From NCBI RefSeq assembly GCF_900091955.1, contig NZ_FMDF01000145.1, positions 62,001-126,000 on the forward strand: a stretch of 64,000 nt of DNA, written 5' to 3'. This DNA is from Streptomyces sp. Ncost-T10-10d. Its GTDB lineage: Bacteria; Actinomycetota; Actinomycetes; Streptomycetales; Streptomycetaceae. This document shows positions 27,539 through 35,897 of this stretch, in pieces. A program made the position numbers and the translations under genes. Position 1 is the stretch's first letter. Each line of letters opens with the position of its first letter. The notes below the pieces were generated by a model. That model did not search any database, was not told where the DNA came from, and saw only the letters and a list, made by a program, of their open reading frames with translations.

Positions 27539-29011
27539 TTAGACGGTGAGGGAGGTGGGTGTGGCGGGGCCGGGGGCGGTCACGGCCCCCTCCGGCGGTG
27601 ACGGCTCGGCCGCGAACCGGGCGTACACCTCGGGTCTGGTGCGCTTCAGCCGGTGCGCGAGTACGAGCCCGATCAGGAAGACCGCGGGCACCAGCGAGAC
27701 GAGCACGATGTTCACGCCGGTCGAGGCCCCGGAGAACAGATCGACGTTGTCCGTGACCAGGACGATCGCGGCGGCCAGCAGCACGGCCGCGACGACCGGC
27801 GCGACGACGGTACGGAGCCTGCCCTCGCCGTGCTCGAACCGCCGGAAGAACAGCGGTACGGCGATCGCCGCGAGCAGTTGGAGCACCATCAGGCCGATCA
27901 TTCCCGGAGTGTTGACCCAGAGCAGCAGCTGCGAGTACGGATCGGCGCCGGCCGCCGCGAAGCCGATGACGATCACGGCGCCGAGCGCGATCTGGGCGAG
28001 ACCGGCCACGTACGGAGAACGGTGCCGGGGGTGGATGCGGCCGAGGGCGGCGGGCAGCACACCCTCCTCGGCGAGCGCGAGCCCGTACCGGTTGATGGCG
28101 TTGTGGAAGGCGAGCAGCGAGGCGAGCACGCTGGTGACGATGAGGATGTGCATCAGGTCCGCGGCCCAGCCGCCGACGTAGTGGGTGATGGCGGAGAAGA
28201 ACAGTCCGCCCGGGTCGGTGGCGGCGGCCTTGACGACCTGTGCGTCGCCGAATGCCTGGATGACGGTCCAGACGATGAAGGAGTAGAAGAGTCCGAGGAA
28301 CGCGACGGCGATATAGGTGGCGCGCGGGACGGTGCGGTCCGGGTTCCGTGCCTCGCGCCGATAGATCACCGTGGACTCGAAGCCGGTGAACGCGGCGAAG
28401 GCGCAGGCCAGTACGGCCGCCATGCCGGGTACGAAGACATTGCCGGGCGTGAACGAGGCGAGCGAGATCCCGTCGGCTCCGCCGTCCAGCAGCACACCGC
28501 CCGCGAGCAGCACGAGGATGCCGGTCTCGGCGACGAGCAGCACCCCGAGGACCTTGGCGCCGAAGTCGATGGAGCGGAAGCCTCCGTACCAGATGAGCAG
28601 CAGTCCGGCGAGGGAGATCGGCAGCCACGGAAGGTCGATGCCCCACAGGGCCTGGGCGGTGTCGGCGGTGGCCGATCCGAGGAGCCCGTAGACGCCGATC
28701 TCCATACCGTTGTAGCCGAGCATCGCGAGCAGAGCGGCGGCGATGCCGATGGGGCGGCCCATCCCTCGGGTGATGTATGCGTAGAACGCGCCGCCGCTGC
28801 GGACATGGCGGCTCATCGTGGTGAACCCGACGGCGAAGACCGCGAGGGTGATGCCCGCCAGCAGATAGCCGACGGGGGCACCGATGCCGCCGAGCAGGAT
28901 GGCGATGGGAGCGACTCCGGCCATCACCGTGAGCGGGGCGGCGGCCGAGATGACGAAGAAGGCGATGTCGGCGGTGCCGAGGGTGCCTTTCCTGAGGGTG
29001 GGCGCAGACAT
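27539..29011 (-). CDS. APC-family amino acid/amine permease
   Basis: 490 residues from ATG 29011. About 12 membrane helices and the APC N-terminal signature are visible: FFVISAAAPLTVMAG then IGAPVGYLL, SGGAFYAYITRGMGRP and FAAFTGFESTVIYRREA. It is a secondary transporter in the cytoplasmic membrane for amino acids, amines or similar. It is first gene of a two-gene operon with the amidohydrolase and is divergent from a TetR gene. A 21-bp imperfect dyad lies 50 bp before its start. A longer frame upstream is not supported by the family. Confidence 0.92.
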   Translation of the reverse strand: MSAPTLRKGTLGTADIAFFVISAAAPLTVMAGVAPIAILLGGIGAPVGYLLAGITLAVFAVGFTTMSRHVRSGGAFYAYITRGMGRPIGIAAALLAMLGYNGMEIGVYGLLGSATADTAQALWGIDLPWLPISLAGLLLIWYGGFRSIDFGAKVLGVLLVAETGILVLLAGGVLLDGGADGISLASFTPGNVFVPGMAAVLACAFAAFTGFESTVIYRREARNPDRTVPRATYIAVAFLGLFYSFIVWTVIQAFGDAQVVKAAATDPGGLFFSAITHYVGGWAADLMHILIVTSVLASLLAFHNAINRYGLALAEEGVLPAALGRIHPRHRSPYVAGLAQIALGAVIVIGFAAAGADPYSQLLLWVNTPGMIGLMVLQLLAAIAVPLFFRRFEHGEGRLRTVVAPVVAAVLLAAAIVLVTDNVDLFSGASTGVNIVLVSLVPAVFLIGLVLAHRLKRTRPEVYARFAAEPSPPEGAVTAPGPATPTSLTV

Positions 29012-29060
29012 ACGAAAGGGGAGCCCTTCTGCGACTGGCGGGGCAGGGACCGGGAACCAG

Positions 29061-29081
29061 AAACCTAAAGGCTTTCGGTTT
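29061..29081. promoter_or_regulatory. TetR operator candidate
   Basis: Imperfect dyad AAACCTAAAGGCTTTCGGTTT with half-sites AAACC-AAAG and CTTT-GGTTT (one mismatched pair plus the centre). It is positioned between the divergent permease (start 29011) and TetR (start 29163) genes, the usual place for an operator controlling both. Confidence 0.65.
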
Positions 29082-29162
29082 GCGCAATGTAGCCTCGCCC
29101 AAGGGCATCCGGGAAGACCTCTCGGCAGACTTGCGTGCAGACCTACGTCAGGAGAACCGCAC

Positions 29163-29795
29163 ATGGGACGGCCGCGCACGGCGCTGCTCGACCGGGAGCG
29201 CATCACCACCACGGCGCTCGAACTCATCGACGAGCAGGGCGAGTTCAGCGTCCCTCAGATAGCCCGGCGGCTCGGGGTACAGACCGGGTCGCTCTACCAT
29301 CATGTGGACGGAAGGGGCGGGGTCGTCGAGCTCGTCCGGGAACGCGTCTGCGCGGCGATCGACTCCGCGACCCTCGACCTGGAGCCGTGGGACGCGGCCA
29401 TGACGGCCTGGGCCCGCTCCTACCGCGCCGCGTTCGCCGCCCACCCGCACGTGATCCCACTGCTGACGACATCACCGGTGCGCGCCCCGAAGGTCCTGGA
29501 GCAGTACGAGAGCGCGGTACGGCTGCTGCTGGACGCCGGCTTCACCATGACCGAGGTGATGACGGTGATCACCGCTCTGGAGAACCTGGTCCTGGGCTCG
29601 GCGCTGGACCTGGCGGCCCCGGAGACGATGTGGGAACTCCCCGACGACACCACGACACCCCGCCTCGCGGAGGCCCTGGCCGCGGTGGGCACGGGCCGGG
29701 CGGACGCGGCGTTCGAACTGGCGCTGGGCGCGTTCATCGGACATTGCCGCGCACTGCTGGACGCGGAGGACGCATCAAGCCGGTCCGGCGCCTGA
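29163..29795 (+). CDS. TetR-family regulator of the permease/amidohydrolase operon
   Basis: 210 residues from ATG 29163 with a CAGGAGAA ribosome site. The helix-turn-helix reads FSVPQIARRLGVQTGSLYHHVDGR. The C-terminal part fits the TetR_C group with LLTTSPVRAPKVLEQYESAV. It is divergent from the APC permease and shares with it a 152-bp region containing the dyad at 29061-29081. It probably represses transport and hydrolysis genes until the substrate is present. Its last residues SSRSGA and the TGA stop come from the intergenic repeat. Confidence 0.9.
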   Translation: MGRPRTALLDRERITTTALELIDEQGEFSVPQIARRLGVQTGSLYHHVDGRGGVVELVRERVCAAIDSATLDLEPWDAAMTAWARSYRAAFAAHPHVIPLLTTSPVRAPKVLEQYESAVRLLLDAGFTMTEVMTVITALENLVLGSALDLAAPETMWELPDDTTTPRLAEALAAVGTGRADAAFELALGAFIGHCRALLDAEDASSRSGA

Positions 29796-29876
29796 GGGCG
29801 CCTTTCAGCGCGCCGGGCGGAACCGAGCCCGCCCGGCGCTCGAGGACACTCTTCAGCCCGTCCGGCGCTTGAGGAG
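29776..29876 (+). repeat. Cluster of three copies of the GTCCGGCGCTTGA repeat
   Basis: Copies at 29776-29795 (AAGCCGGTCCGGCGCCTGA), about 29825-29847 (AGCCCGCCCGGCGCTCGAGGAC) and about 29854-29876 (AGCCCGTCCGGCGCTTGAGG). The first contains the stop codon of the TetR gene. Each copy contains self-complementary CCGG and GGCGC parts. The cluster may help end converging transcription between this gene and glnE. Confidence 0.65.
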
Positions 29877-29930
29877 CGGGGCCCGGGGCCGGAAGCCCCG
29901 AGAAAGGCCCCGCGCCGCAGCGGCCACCCC

Positions 29931-32921
29931 TCACGCCCCGTAGAACCGCTCCTCCGCCACTGCCCGCGCCCGCCTCGTAATCCGCCGGTAGTCGTCCAGC
30001 ATGTCCCCGACATGCCCCGGCTCGTACCCCAAATACCGTCCCACCGCCGTGAGTTCACGCGGCCCCGACGGAAACGTGTCGCCCGGCCGCCCCCGTACCA
30101 GCATCACCGCATTGCGGACCCGCGTCGCCAGCACCCACGCCTCGTCCAGCGTCTGCGCGTCCTCGCCCGAGATCAGCTCCGCCGCGCACGCCGCGGCCAG
30201 CGCCTCGCGGGTACGGGTCGTCCGCAGCCCCGGTTCCACCCAGCCGTGCTGCATCTGCATCAGCTGGACCGTCCACTCGACATCGCTCAGCCCGCCGCGC
30301 CCCAGCTTGGTGTGGAGCGTCGGGTCGGCGCCGCGCGGCAGCCGTTCGGACTCCATCCGGGCCTTCAGACGGCGGATCTCACGGACCGCGTCCTCCCCGA
30401 GACCCTCCATCGGGTAGCGCAGTGGATCGATCAACTCGATGAAGTCACGGCCGAGTTCCTCGTCACCGGCCATGGGCTCGGCGCGCAGCAGTGCCTGGCT
30501 CTCCCAGACCAGCGACCACCGCCGGTAGTAGGCCTCGTACGACCTCAGCGTACGCACGAGCGGCCCGCTCTTGCCCTCCGGCCGCAGATCCGCGTCGATG
30601 ATCAACGGCGGGTCGGCGGTGGGCAGTTGCAGCAGTCTCCGCATCTCGGACACCACCTGGTTCGCGGCCCGGCCCGCCTCCTGCTCGTCGACGCCCTCGC
30701 GCGGTGAGTGGACGAACAGCACATCGGCGTCGGAGCCGTAGCCGAGCTCGTGTCCGCCGAAACGGCCCATGCCGATGACCGCGAACCGGGTGGGGAGGGT
30801 GTCCCCCCACTGTTCACGTACGACGGCGCGCAGGGCGCCCGCGATCGTGACGGCGTTGAGATCGGTGACAGCGTTGCCGACCCGGTCGACGAGGGCACCG
30901 GGGTCCTCCTCGGCGGGGCTCTCCTCCGTACCGTACGAGCCGATGAGGTCCGCGGCCGTGGTCCGGAACAGCTCGCGCCGACGCACCCCGCGGACCACGG
31001 CGACGGCGGATTCGGCACCCTCCGCGCGCCCCACCGCGGCCAGCACCTCCTGCTCCAGGTGCTCCCGGCTGCGCGGCTTCAGCCCCTGCGGATCGCCGAG
31101 GATCGCCACCGCCTCGGGCGCACGGAGCAGCAGGTCGGGGGCGAGCCGGCCGGCCGAGAGCACCCGGGCGAGGTTCTCCGCGGCCGCGCCCTCGTCCCTC
31201 AGCAGCCGCAGGTACCAGGGGGTCTTGCCCAGTGCGTCGGACACCTTGCGGAAGCCGAGCAGCCCGGCATCCGGATCGGCGGAGTCCGCGAACCAGCCGA
31301 GCAGCACCGGCAGGAGGGTGCGCTGGATGGCGGCCTTGCGGGACACCCCGGACGACAGCGCCTCCAGGTGCCGCAGCGCGGCGGCCGGATCGGCGTATCC
31401 GAGCGCTTCGAGCCGGTGCTTGGCCGCCTTCGCGCTGAGCCTGGACTCGCCGGGCGCGAGCTGGGCGACGGCGTCGAGCAGCGGCCGGTAGAACAGCTTC
31501 TCGTGCAGCCGCCGCACCACGGAGGCGTGCCGCTTCCACGCCTGGTTGAGCTCGGTGATCGGGTCCGTACGCATCCCGAGGGAGCGCCCGAGCCGCCGCA
31601 GATCCGACTCGTCCTCGGGGACCAGATGGGTGCGGCGCAGCCGGTAGAGCTGGATCCGGTGCTCCATGGCGCGCAGGAAGCGGTACGCGTCGTCCAGCTG
31701 CGCGGCGTCCACCCGCCCCACATAGCCGCCCGCGGCGAGCGCCCGAAGGGCCTCCAGCGTGGTGCCGCTGTGCAGGGTGGCGTCGCTGCGGCCGTGCACC
31801 AGCTGGAGCAGCTGTACGGCGAATTCGACGTCCCGCAGCCCGCCCGGACCGAGCTTGATCTCGCGGTGGACGCGGTCGGCGGGGATGTTGTCGACGACTC
31901 GACGGCGCATCTTCTGTACGTCGGCGACGAAGTTCTCGCGATCCGCGGCCTGCCATACGAGCGGTGAGACGGCCTCGACGTACTCCGCGCCCAGTTCGGG
32001 GTCGCCGGCCACCGGCCGGGCCTTGAGGAGCGCCTGGAACTCCCAGGTCTTGGCCCAGCGCTGGTAGTACGCGAGGTGCGAGGACAGCGTCCGTACGAGG
32101 GGCCCGTTGCGGCCCTCGGGACGGAGGTTGGCGTCGACGGGCCAGATGGTGCCCTCGACGGTCGTGTCGGAGCAGATCCGCATCATGTGCGCGGCCAGCC
32201 GGGTGGCCGCCTGTACGGCTGCGCTCTCCTCGTACCCGTCGACGGGTTCCGCGACGAAGATGACGTCGACGTCGGAGACATAGTTCAGCTCGTGCCCACC
32301 GCACTTGCCCATCGCGATGACGGCGAGCCGGCACTGGGCGGCGTCGGAGGGCGCGGCCGTACGGGCGATGGCAAGCGCCGCCCGCAGGGTCGCCGTGGCC
32401 AGATCGGCCAGTTCGGCGGCCGCCTCGGCGACGTCCGTCGTACCGCACACATCGCGGGCCGCTATGGCCAGCAGGCACCGGCGGTAGGCGACGCGCAGCG
32501 AGTCGGGGTCGTCGGCCCCGGAGAGCCCCTGCTCGAATTCGGCCACCCCGGGGTGCAGATCGGTGGCCTCGTAGGTGACGAGCGCATGCCAGTCGCGGGG
32601 GTGGCGGGCGAGATGGTCACCGAGCGCCTCGGACGCCCCGAGCACCCCGAGCAGCCGGTCCCGCAGCGGTTTGGCGGTGACGAGGGTGTCCAGGAGGACC
32701 TGCCGCTCGTCCGGCTCCTCGGCCTCCACCAGCCGGACGACGCCGCGCAGTGCCAGATCGGGGTCGGCGGTGGCCCCGAGTGCGTCGAGCAGCACCGGAT
32801 CGGAGCGTACGGACGACAGTTCGGGCAGGTCGAGGAGCCGCTCGGCGGCGGAGGGGTCGGTGAATCCGTGCCGCAGCAGTCGGGTGAACGTACTGCTCCT
32901 GCGCCCCGGCACCGTCGTCAT
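29931..32921 (-). CDS. glnE: Bifunctional glutamine synthetase adenylyltransferase/deadenylase
   Basis: 996 residues from ATG 32921, ribosome site GGAGA upstream. It carries the two repeated nucleotidyltransferase units: an N-terminal one with GKCGGHELNYVSDVDVIFV and a C-terminal one with GRFGGHELGYGSDADVLFV. Each is followed by a helical domain with LGPGGLRDVEFAVQLLQ and LGRGGLSDVEWTVQLMQ. One half attaches AMP to the tyrosine of type I glutamine synthetase and the other removes it, tuning nitrogen assimilation. The glutamine synthetase-like gene 4 kb away (glnA2) lacks that tyrosine, so the target must be a GlnA elsewhere. Confidence 0.96.
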   Translation of the reverse strand: MTTVPGRRSSTFTRLLRHGFTDPSAAERLLDLPELSSVRSDPVLLDALGATADPDLALRGVVRLVEAEEPDERQVLLDTLVTAKPLRDRLLGVLGASEALGDHLARHPRDWHALVTYEATDLHPGVAEFEQGLSGADDPDSLRVAYRRCLLAIAARDVCGTTDVAEAAAELADLATATLRAALAIARTAAPSDAAQCRLAVIAMGKCGGHELNYVSDVDVIFVAEPVDGYEESAAVQAATRLAAHMMRICSDTTVEGTIWPVDANLRPEGRNGPLVRTLSSHLAYYQRWAKTWEFQALLKARPVAGDPELGAEYVEAVSPLVWQAADRENFVADVQKMRRRVVDNIPADRVHREIKLGPGGLRDVEFAVQLLQLVHGRSDATLHSGTTLEALRALAAGGYVGRVDAAQLDDAYRFLRAMEHRIQLYRLRRTHLVPEDESDLRRLGRSLGMRTDPITELNQAWKRHASVVRRLHEKLFYRPLLDAVAQLAPGESRLSAKAAKHRLEALGYADPAAALRHLEALSSGVSRKAAIQRTLLPVLLGWFADSADPDAGLLGFRKVSDALGKTPWYLRLLRDEGAAAENLARVLSAGRLAPDLLLRAPEAVAILGDPQGLKPRSREHLEQEVLAAVGRAEGAESAVAVVRGVRRRELFRTTAADLIGSYGTEESPAEEDPGALVDRVGNAVTDLNAVTIAGALRAVVREQWGDTLPTRFAVIGMGRFGGHELGYGSDADVLFVHSPREGVDEQEAGRAANQVVSEMRRLLQLPTADPPLIIDADLRPEGKSGPLVRTLRSYEAYYRRWSLVWESQALLRAEPMAGDEELGRDFIELIDPLRYPMEGLGEDAVREIRRLKARMESERLPRGADPTLHTKLGRGGLSDVEWTVQLMQMQHGWVEPGLRTTRTREALAAACAAELISGEDAQTLDEAWVLATRVRNAVMLVRGRPGDTFPSGPRELTAVGRYLGYEPGHVGDMLDDYRRITRRARAVAEERFYGA

Positions 32922-33147
32922 TCCGTGCTCTCCTGCTCGCCGCCCACACACACTCCAGCGTTCCGAGCCTAGCCTCGCACCGATGAGTTCGTAGCGGGTG
33001 CACCGTCCGCACTTCCTGAAGGACGACGCGCTGGACGGCGCGCCGCCCCGCATGGGGGTGGACCTGGACGCCGGGACGGCGGTGGTCAGGCGGAAGCCGG
33101 AATCCTGAGCCCGGACCGGACCGGACCGCCCCTGCGCCCGTCCGCGC

Positions 33148-33948
33148 TCAGTTCCCGGACGGCTCCGGCCGGGTCGCGATGACGACGGTCGCGTACAGCT
33201 CGTCGGAGGTGACCACGCGCGGGATCAGGCCGCTGCGGGCGACGGTCTCCTCGGCCCGTGCTGCCTGGCGCTCGCTCGTCTCGACCAGTAGATGCCCACC
33301 CGGTGCCAGCCATCGCGGGGCCTCGGCGGTGACCCGCCGCAGGACGTCGAGGCCGTCCCGGCCGCCGTCGAGTGCGACGCGGGGCTCATGGATACGGGCC
33401 TCCGGGGGAAGCAGTTCGACGTCCTCCGTCGGTACGTACGGCACATTGGCGAGCAGGATCTCCACCCGGCCGCGCAACGAGCCGGGCAGCGGCGCGAAGA
33501 GGTCGCCCTCGTACACCCGGCCCGCGTCGCCGACGTTGCGGCGGGCGCACCGTACGGCTGCGGGTTCGACGTCGGCAGCGTGCAGTTCCACCCGGTCCAG
33601 CGTTGCGGCGAGCGCGGCGCCGAGGGCTCCCGAACCGCAGCAGAGGTCGACGACGACCGCCTCGGGCCCGGCGAGGGCGGCGGCCTGTCGGACCAGGAAC
33701 TCGGTGCGGCGACGGGGTACGAAGACGCCGGGGTCCACGGCGATCCGAAGACCGCTGAACTCGGCCCACCCGAGGACGTGTTCGAGGGGCAGACCGGCCA
33801 CCCGCCGTTCGACCATGGCCGCGAGTTCGGCGTGGTCGGCGGCCGTGGAGACGATCAACTCCGCCTCGTCCTCGGCGAATACGCAGCCGGCGGCGCGGAG
33901 TGTGGTGACGATGGAGGAAACGGCGAGCGGTGAAGCGGAAACCGACAT
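33148..33948 (-). CDS. PrmC/HemK-like protein N5-glutamine methyltransferase
   Basis: 266 residues from ATG 33948. An N-terminal helical part ends with GLPLEHVLGWAEFSG. The SAM-dependent methyltransferase fold has VVDLCCGSGALGAAL (SAM loop) and LLANVPYVPTED. The catalytic (N/D)PPY motif is NVPY here, typical of the PrmC-related subgroup (TIGR03704) as I recall, not of the true release-factor enzyme. The real substrate is therefore uncertain; the pattern supports Gln methylation of a protein. It stands alone, divergent from the disturbed region that follows. Confidence 0.87.
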   Translation of the reverse strand: MSVSASPLAVSSIVTTLRAAGCVFAEDEAELIVSTAADHAELAAMVERRVAGLPLEHVLGWAEFSGLRIAVDPGVFVPRRRTEFLVRQAAALAGPEAVVVDLCCGSGALGAALAATLDRVELHAADVEPAAVRCARRNVGDAGRVYEGDLFAPLPGSLRGRVEILLANVPYVPTEDVELLPPEARIHEPRVALDGGRDGLDVLRRVTAEAPRWLAPGGHLLVETSERQAARAEETVARSGLIPRVVTSDELYATVVIATRPEPSGN

Positions 33949-34428
33949 GAAGCGGAGCCTTTCGGGAAAGCCGATGGGCGCTCCGCGGTCGATTATGTCG
34001 GGTCGACCACGCGATCGTGAGGGGTGAGCACCCAGCCTGATACAGCGGTAATGGGTCTCACCTCCTTGGTCGGTCCCCGTGTTGGGAGGGGTCACATTAC
34101 CCCAGTCGCGGCCTCGGGTGGCATCCCGGCCGGGAAGGCCACCTGGCGGAGATGTCCGGCGCGGTGGCGCGGGCCTGGGTCATCGTCAGCTCTTTGCGCG
34201 CTCAGGCGCGCCCCGCCTCGACGGCTCTCCCCCCGCACCCGCCGTCACCGGCCTCGGTCGGTGACGGTGGGTGCGGCCGATCCGGAAGTACCGGCCGAAG
34301 AAGGCTGCTCCGCCGGACATCGCCATGCCGGCCGCGAGGCTCGCAACGACGGCGAGAGCGGGGTCACGGCGATGTACGAGCAATTTTGCGCACTGCGCAA
34401 TCGTTCTCGGCACGGAGACAATGAACCC
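33949..34428. other. 480-bp gap with no convincing gene
   Basis: No supported gene. On the minus strand between about 34230 and 34383 a short open stretch encodes a hydrophobic run (DPALAVVASLAAGMAMSGG) but lacks a good start and ribosome site. It could be the remnant of a transporter once divergent from the TetR gene. The right end contains the dyad 34386-34400. Confidence 0.5.
34386..34400. promoter_or_regulatory. Perfect 15-bp dyad, TetR operator candidate
   Basis: TTGCGCA-C-TGCGCAA, 28 bp before the TetR start codon. Symmetry and position are those of an autoregulatory TetR site. Confidence 0.7.
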
Positions 34429-35019
34429 ATGGAGAGCTCTGCGGGACTGCGGGAACGCAAAAAGGAAGCCACCAGACAGGCCGTGCACGAGGCGACATTG
34501 CGGCTGACCGTCGAACACGGCTTCGATCACGTCACGGTGGAGGCCGTCGCGGACGCGGCCGGGATCTCCCGCAGAACGTTCTCCAACTACTTCACGGGCA
34601 AGGAGGACGCCCTCCTCCACGGCGAGGAGCAGCAGATCAGGGACCTCGTGCGGACCGTGCGCGAGCGGCCCGCCGAGGAGACCGCATGGGCGGCGCTGCG
34701 GGCGGCCATGACACAGTTCGCCGAACGGGTCGCACCACCGGAACGCGAGTGGGCCCTGCGGACCAGGCTGGCGATGCAGCACCCCTCGTTGCTCGCCCGG
34801 CAGCTCGCCAACCACGCGGCCCTGGAAGGGGACTTGGCCGAGGCCGTGGCGTCCCGCCAGAGCCCCTCGGAGAAGTCGGTCCGCCCCCTGGTCCTGGCCG
34901 CGGCGTTCCTCTCCTCGCTACGGATCGCCATGCGCATGTGGATCGAGGAGGACCTGGCCCGGGAGCCGGTCGAGGTGATCGACGAGATCCTGGACGAGAT
35001 GGCCTGCCGGTTCGACTGA
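34429..35019 (+). CDS. TetR-family regulator
   Basis: 196 residues from ATG 34429, with GGAGA 10 bases upstream. The helix-turn-helix is clear: TVEAVADAAGISRRTFSNYF and TGKEDALLHGEE. The C-terminal domain resembles TetR proteins that control MFS drug exporters. No exporter gene is adjacent now, only a decayed hydrophobic fragment upstream and the duplicated glnA2 tail downstream. The regulator therefore looks orphaned. A perfect dyad precedes it. An earlier ATG at 34421 is in another frame. Confidence 0.9.
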   Translation: MESSAGLRERKKEATRQAVHEATLRLTVEHGFDHVTVEAVADAAGISRRTFSNYFTGKEDALLHGEEQQIRDLVRTVRERPAEETAWAALRAAMTQFAERVAPPEREWALRTRLAMQHPSLLARQLANHAALEGDLAEAVASRQSPSEKSVRPLVLAAAFLSSLRIAMRMWIEEDLAREPVEVIDEILDEMACRFD

Positions 35020-35035
35020 GACGGGATACGGCGAG

Positions 35036-35062
35036 GGGCCGGCGGTGCGAGACCGCCGGCCC
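35036..35062. terminator. Hairpin after TetR gene, copy of the glnA2 terminator region
   Basis: GGGCCGGCGGT at 35036-35046 pairs with ACCGCCGGCCC at 35052-35062. It is followed by CGAAGCCGC, the same sequence that follows the glnA2 hairpin at 36826-36862, so it belongs to the duplicated block as well as ending the TetR gene. Confidence 0.6.
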
Positions 35063-35084
35063 GAAGCCGCTTGCGTTCGCTCGG

Positions 35085-35170
35085 ACAGCACCGGCAGCAG
35101 CGCCTTCCGCTCGAAGGCCGTGACCTCGCTGCGGTACTCCTCGCACTCCTGCCTTCTTGTTGCGCAGGAA
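35085..35170 (-). repeat. Duplicated 3' end of glnA2 (about 86 bp)
   Basis: These bases match 36903-36987, the last codons of glnA2, with two substitutions and one inserted base. In translation the copy reads EEYRSEVTAF and KALLPVL as in the GlnA2 C terminus. It has no start and no function as a gene. Together with the hairpin at 35036 it marks the left edge of a segment of about 1.8 kb bounded by repeated glnA2 ends. Confidence 0.8.
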
Positions 35171-35219
35171 GCTGTACGCGCTCCGAGCCACCTCGAACAC
35201 GGCGACGCGAGCATGCCCG

Positions 35220-35897
35220 TCAGGAGGTGAGGATGCCGATGCCGTCTCCTAGCAGCTTCAGTCCGAGGACGAAGAACAGGACCGCCATCACGGCGACGTT
35301 GTGCTGGGCTGCCCAGTCTTTCCAGTTGCCGAGCGTGGTCCTGGCTCGCTCGCCCCCGAGAAGGAAGACTCCCAGTGGGGCCAGCAGGCCGAGGGTGGCG
35401 ATCAGGACGAAGATCGCCAGCGATGCGATCTGTCGCCCGACCGGCAGTCCGGCTGAGCCGATCGCGGCGCCCGCGGCGATGGTCAGCGGGGCGTTTTTGG
35501 CGTTGAGCGCGGCCAGGGCCAGTCCGAGTGCGAAGACCTTGACCGGCGTGAGGCGGTCGATCGCGCTCATCCACTTCGGCAGCTGAGCTTGCGAGGAATC
35601 CTTTGGGCGCCGGTGCCATTGCCGGGCGCCGAAGAGGACGAGGAACAGGCCCAGGGCGAGCTTGAGGGCTCCCACCCAGGTGGCCGGGTGGTTGTGGGCG
35701 GAGGCACCTGCCGGGGAAGCGATCGCCAGCATCACCGCGCCCAGTACTGAGAGTCCCAGGATCCAGCCGATGGTGAAGAGGACTCCGTTGCGACGCCCCC
35801 GAGGCGTGGCGAGTACGAGGATGATGGCGATGATCGGGAGCGGGCTGACCGCGACGGCGGCCGCGAAACCCAGTACGTCACCGAGAACTGCGCCCAT
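35220..35897 (-). CDS. GAP-family (SfLAP) integral membrane protein
   Basis: 225 residues from ATG 35897 with GGAGG just upstream. Six membrane helices fill most of the length, beginning GFAAAVAVSPLPIIAIILVLA and with a central charged loop (RQWHRRPKDSSQAQLPKW). It matches the GAP/SfLAP family, membrane proteins distantly like LysE-type exporters. In mycobacteria relatives take part in glycopeptidolipid export. It lies alone between the two copies of the glnA2 end, so it may have arrived with that segment. The transported compound is unknown. Confidence 0.85.
   Translation of the reverse strand: MGAVLGDVLGFAAAVAVSPLPIIAIILVLATPRGRRNGVLFTIGWILGLSVLGAVMLAIASPAGASAHNHPATWVGALKLALGLFLVLFGARQWHRRPKDSSQAQLPKWMSAIDRLTPVKVFALGLALAALNAKNAPLTIAAGAAIGSAGLPVGRQIASLAIFVLIATLGLLAPLGVFLLGGERARTTLGNWKDWAAQHNVAVMAVLFFVLGLKLLGDGIGILTS

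Noticed and set aside
25929..29108. A single 1059-codon minus-strand frame joining the amidohydrolase to sequence across the permease gene
   Set aside because: Only the part from GTG 27527 matches a protein family and has a ribosome site; the rest is the permease gene read in a wrong frame.
32998..33108. 36-codon plus-strand frame (MHRPHFLKDDALDGAP...)
   Set aside because: It looks faintly like the tail of a real protein but has no body, domain or ribosome site, so it is not called as a gene; it could be a remnant.
33949..34383. Minus-strand hydrophobic frame as a transporter gene
   Set aside because: Too short, no start with ribosome site, and no motif beyond one hydrophobic run; kept only as a possible remnant.
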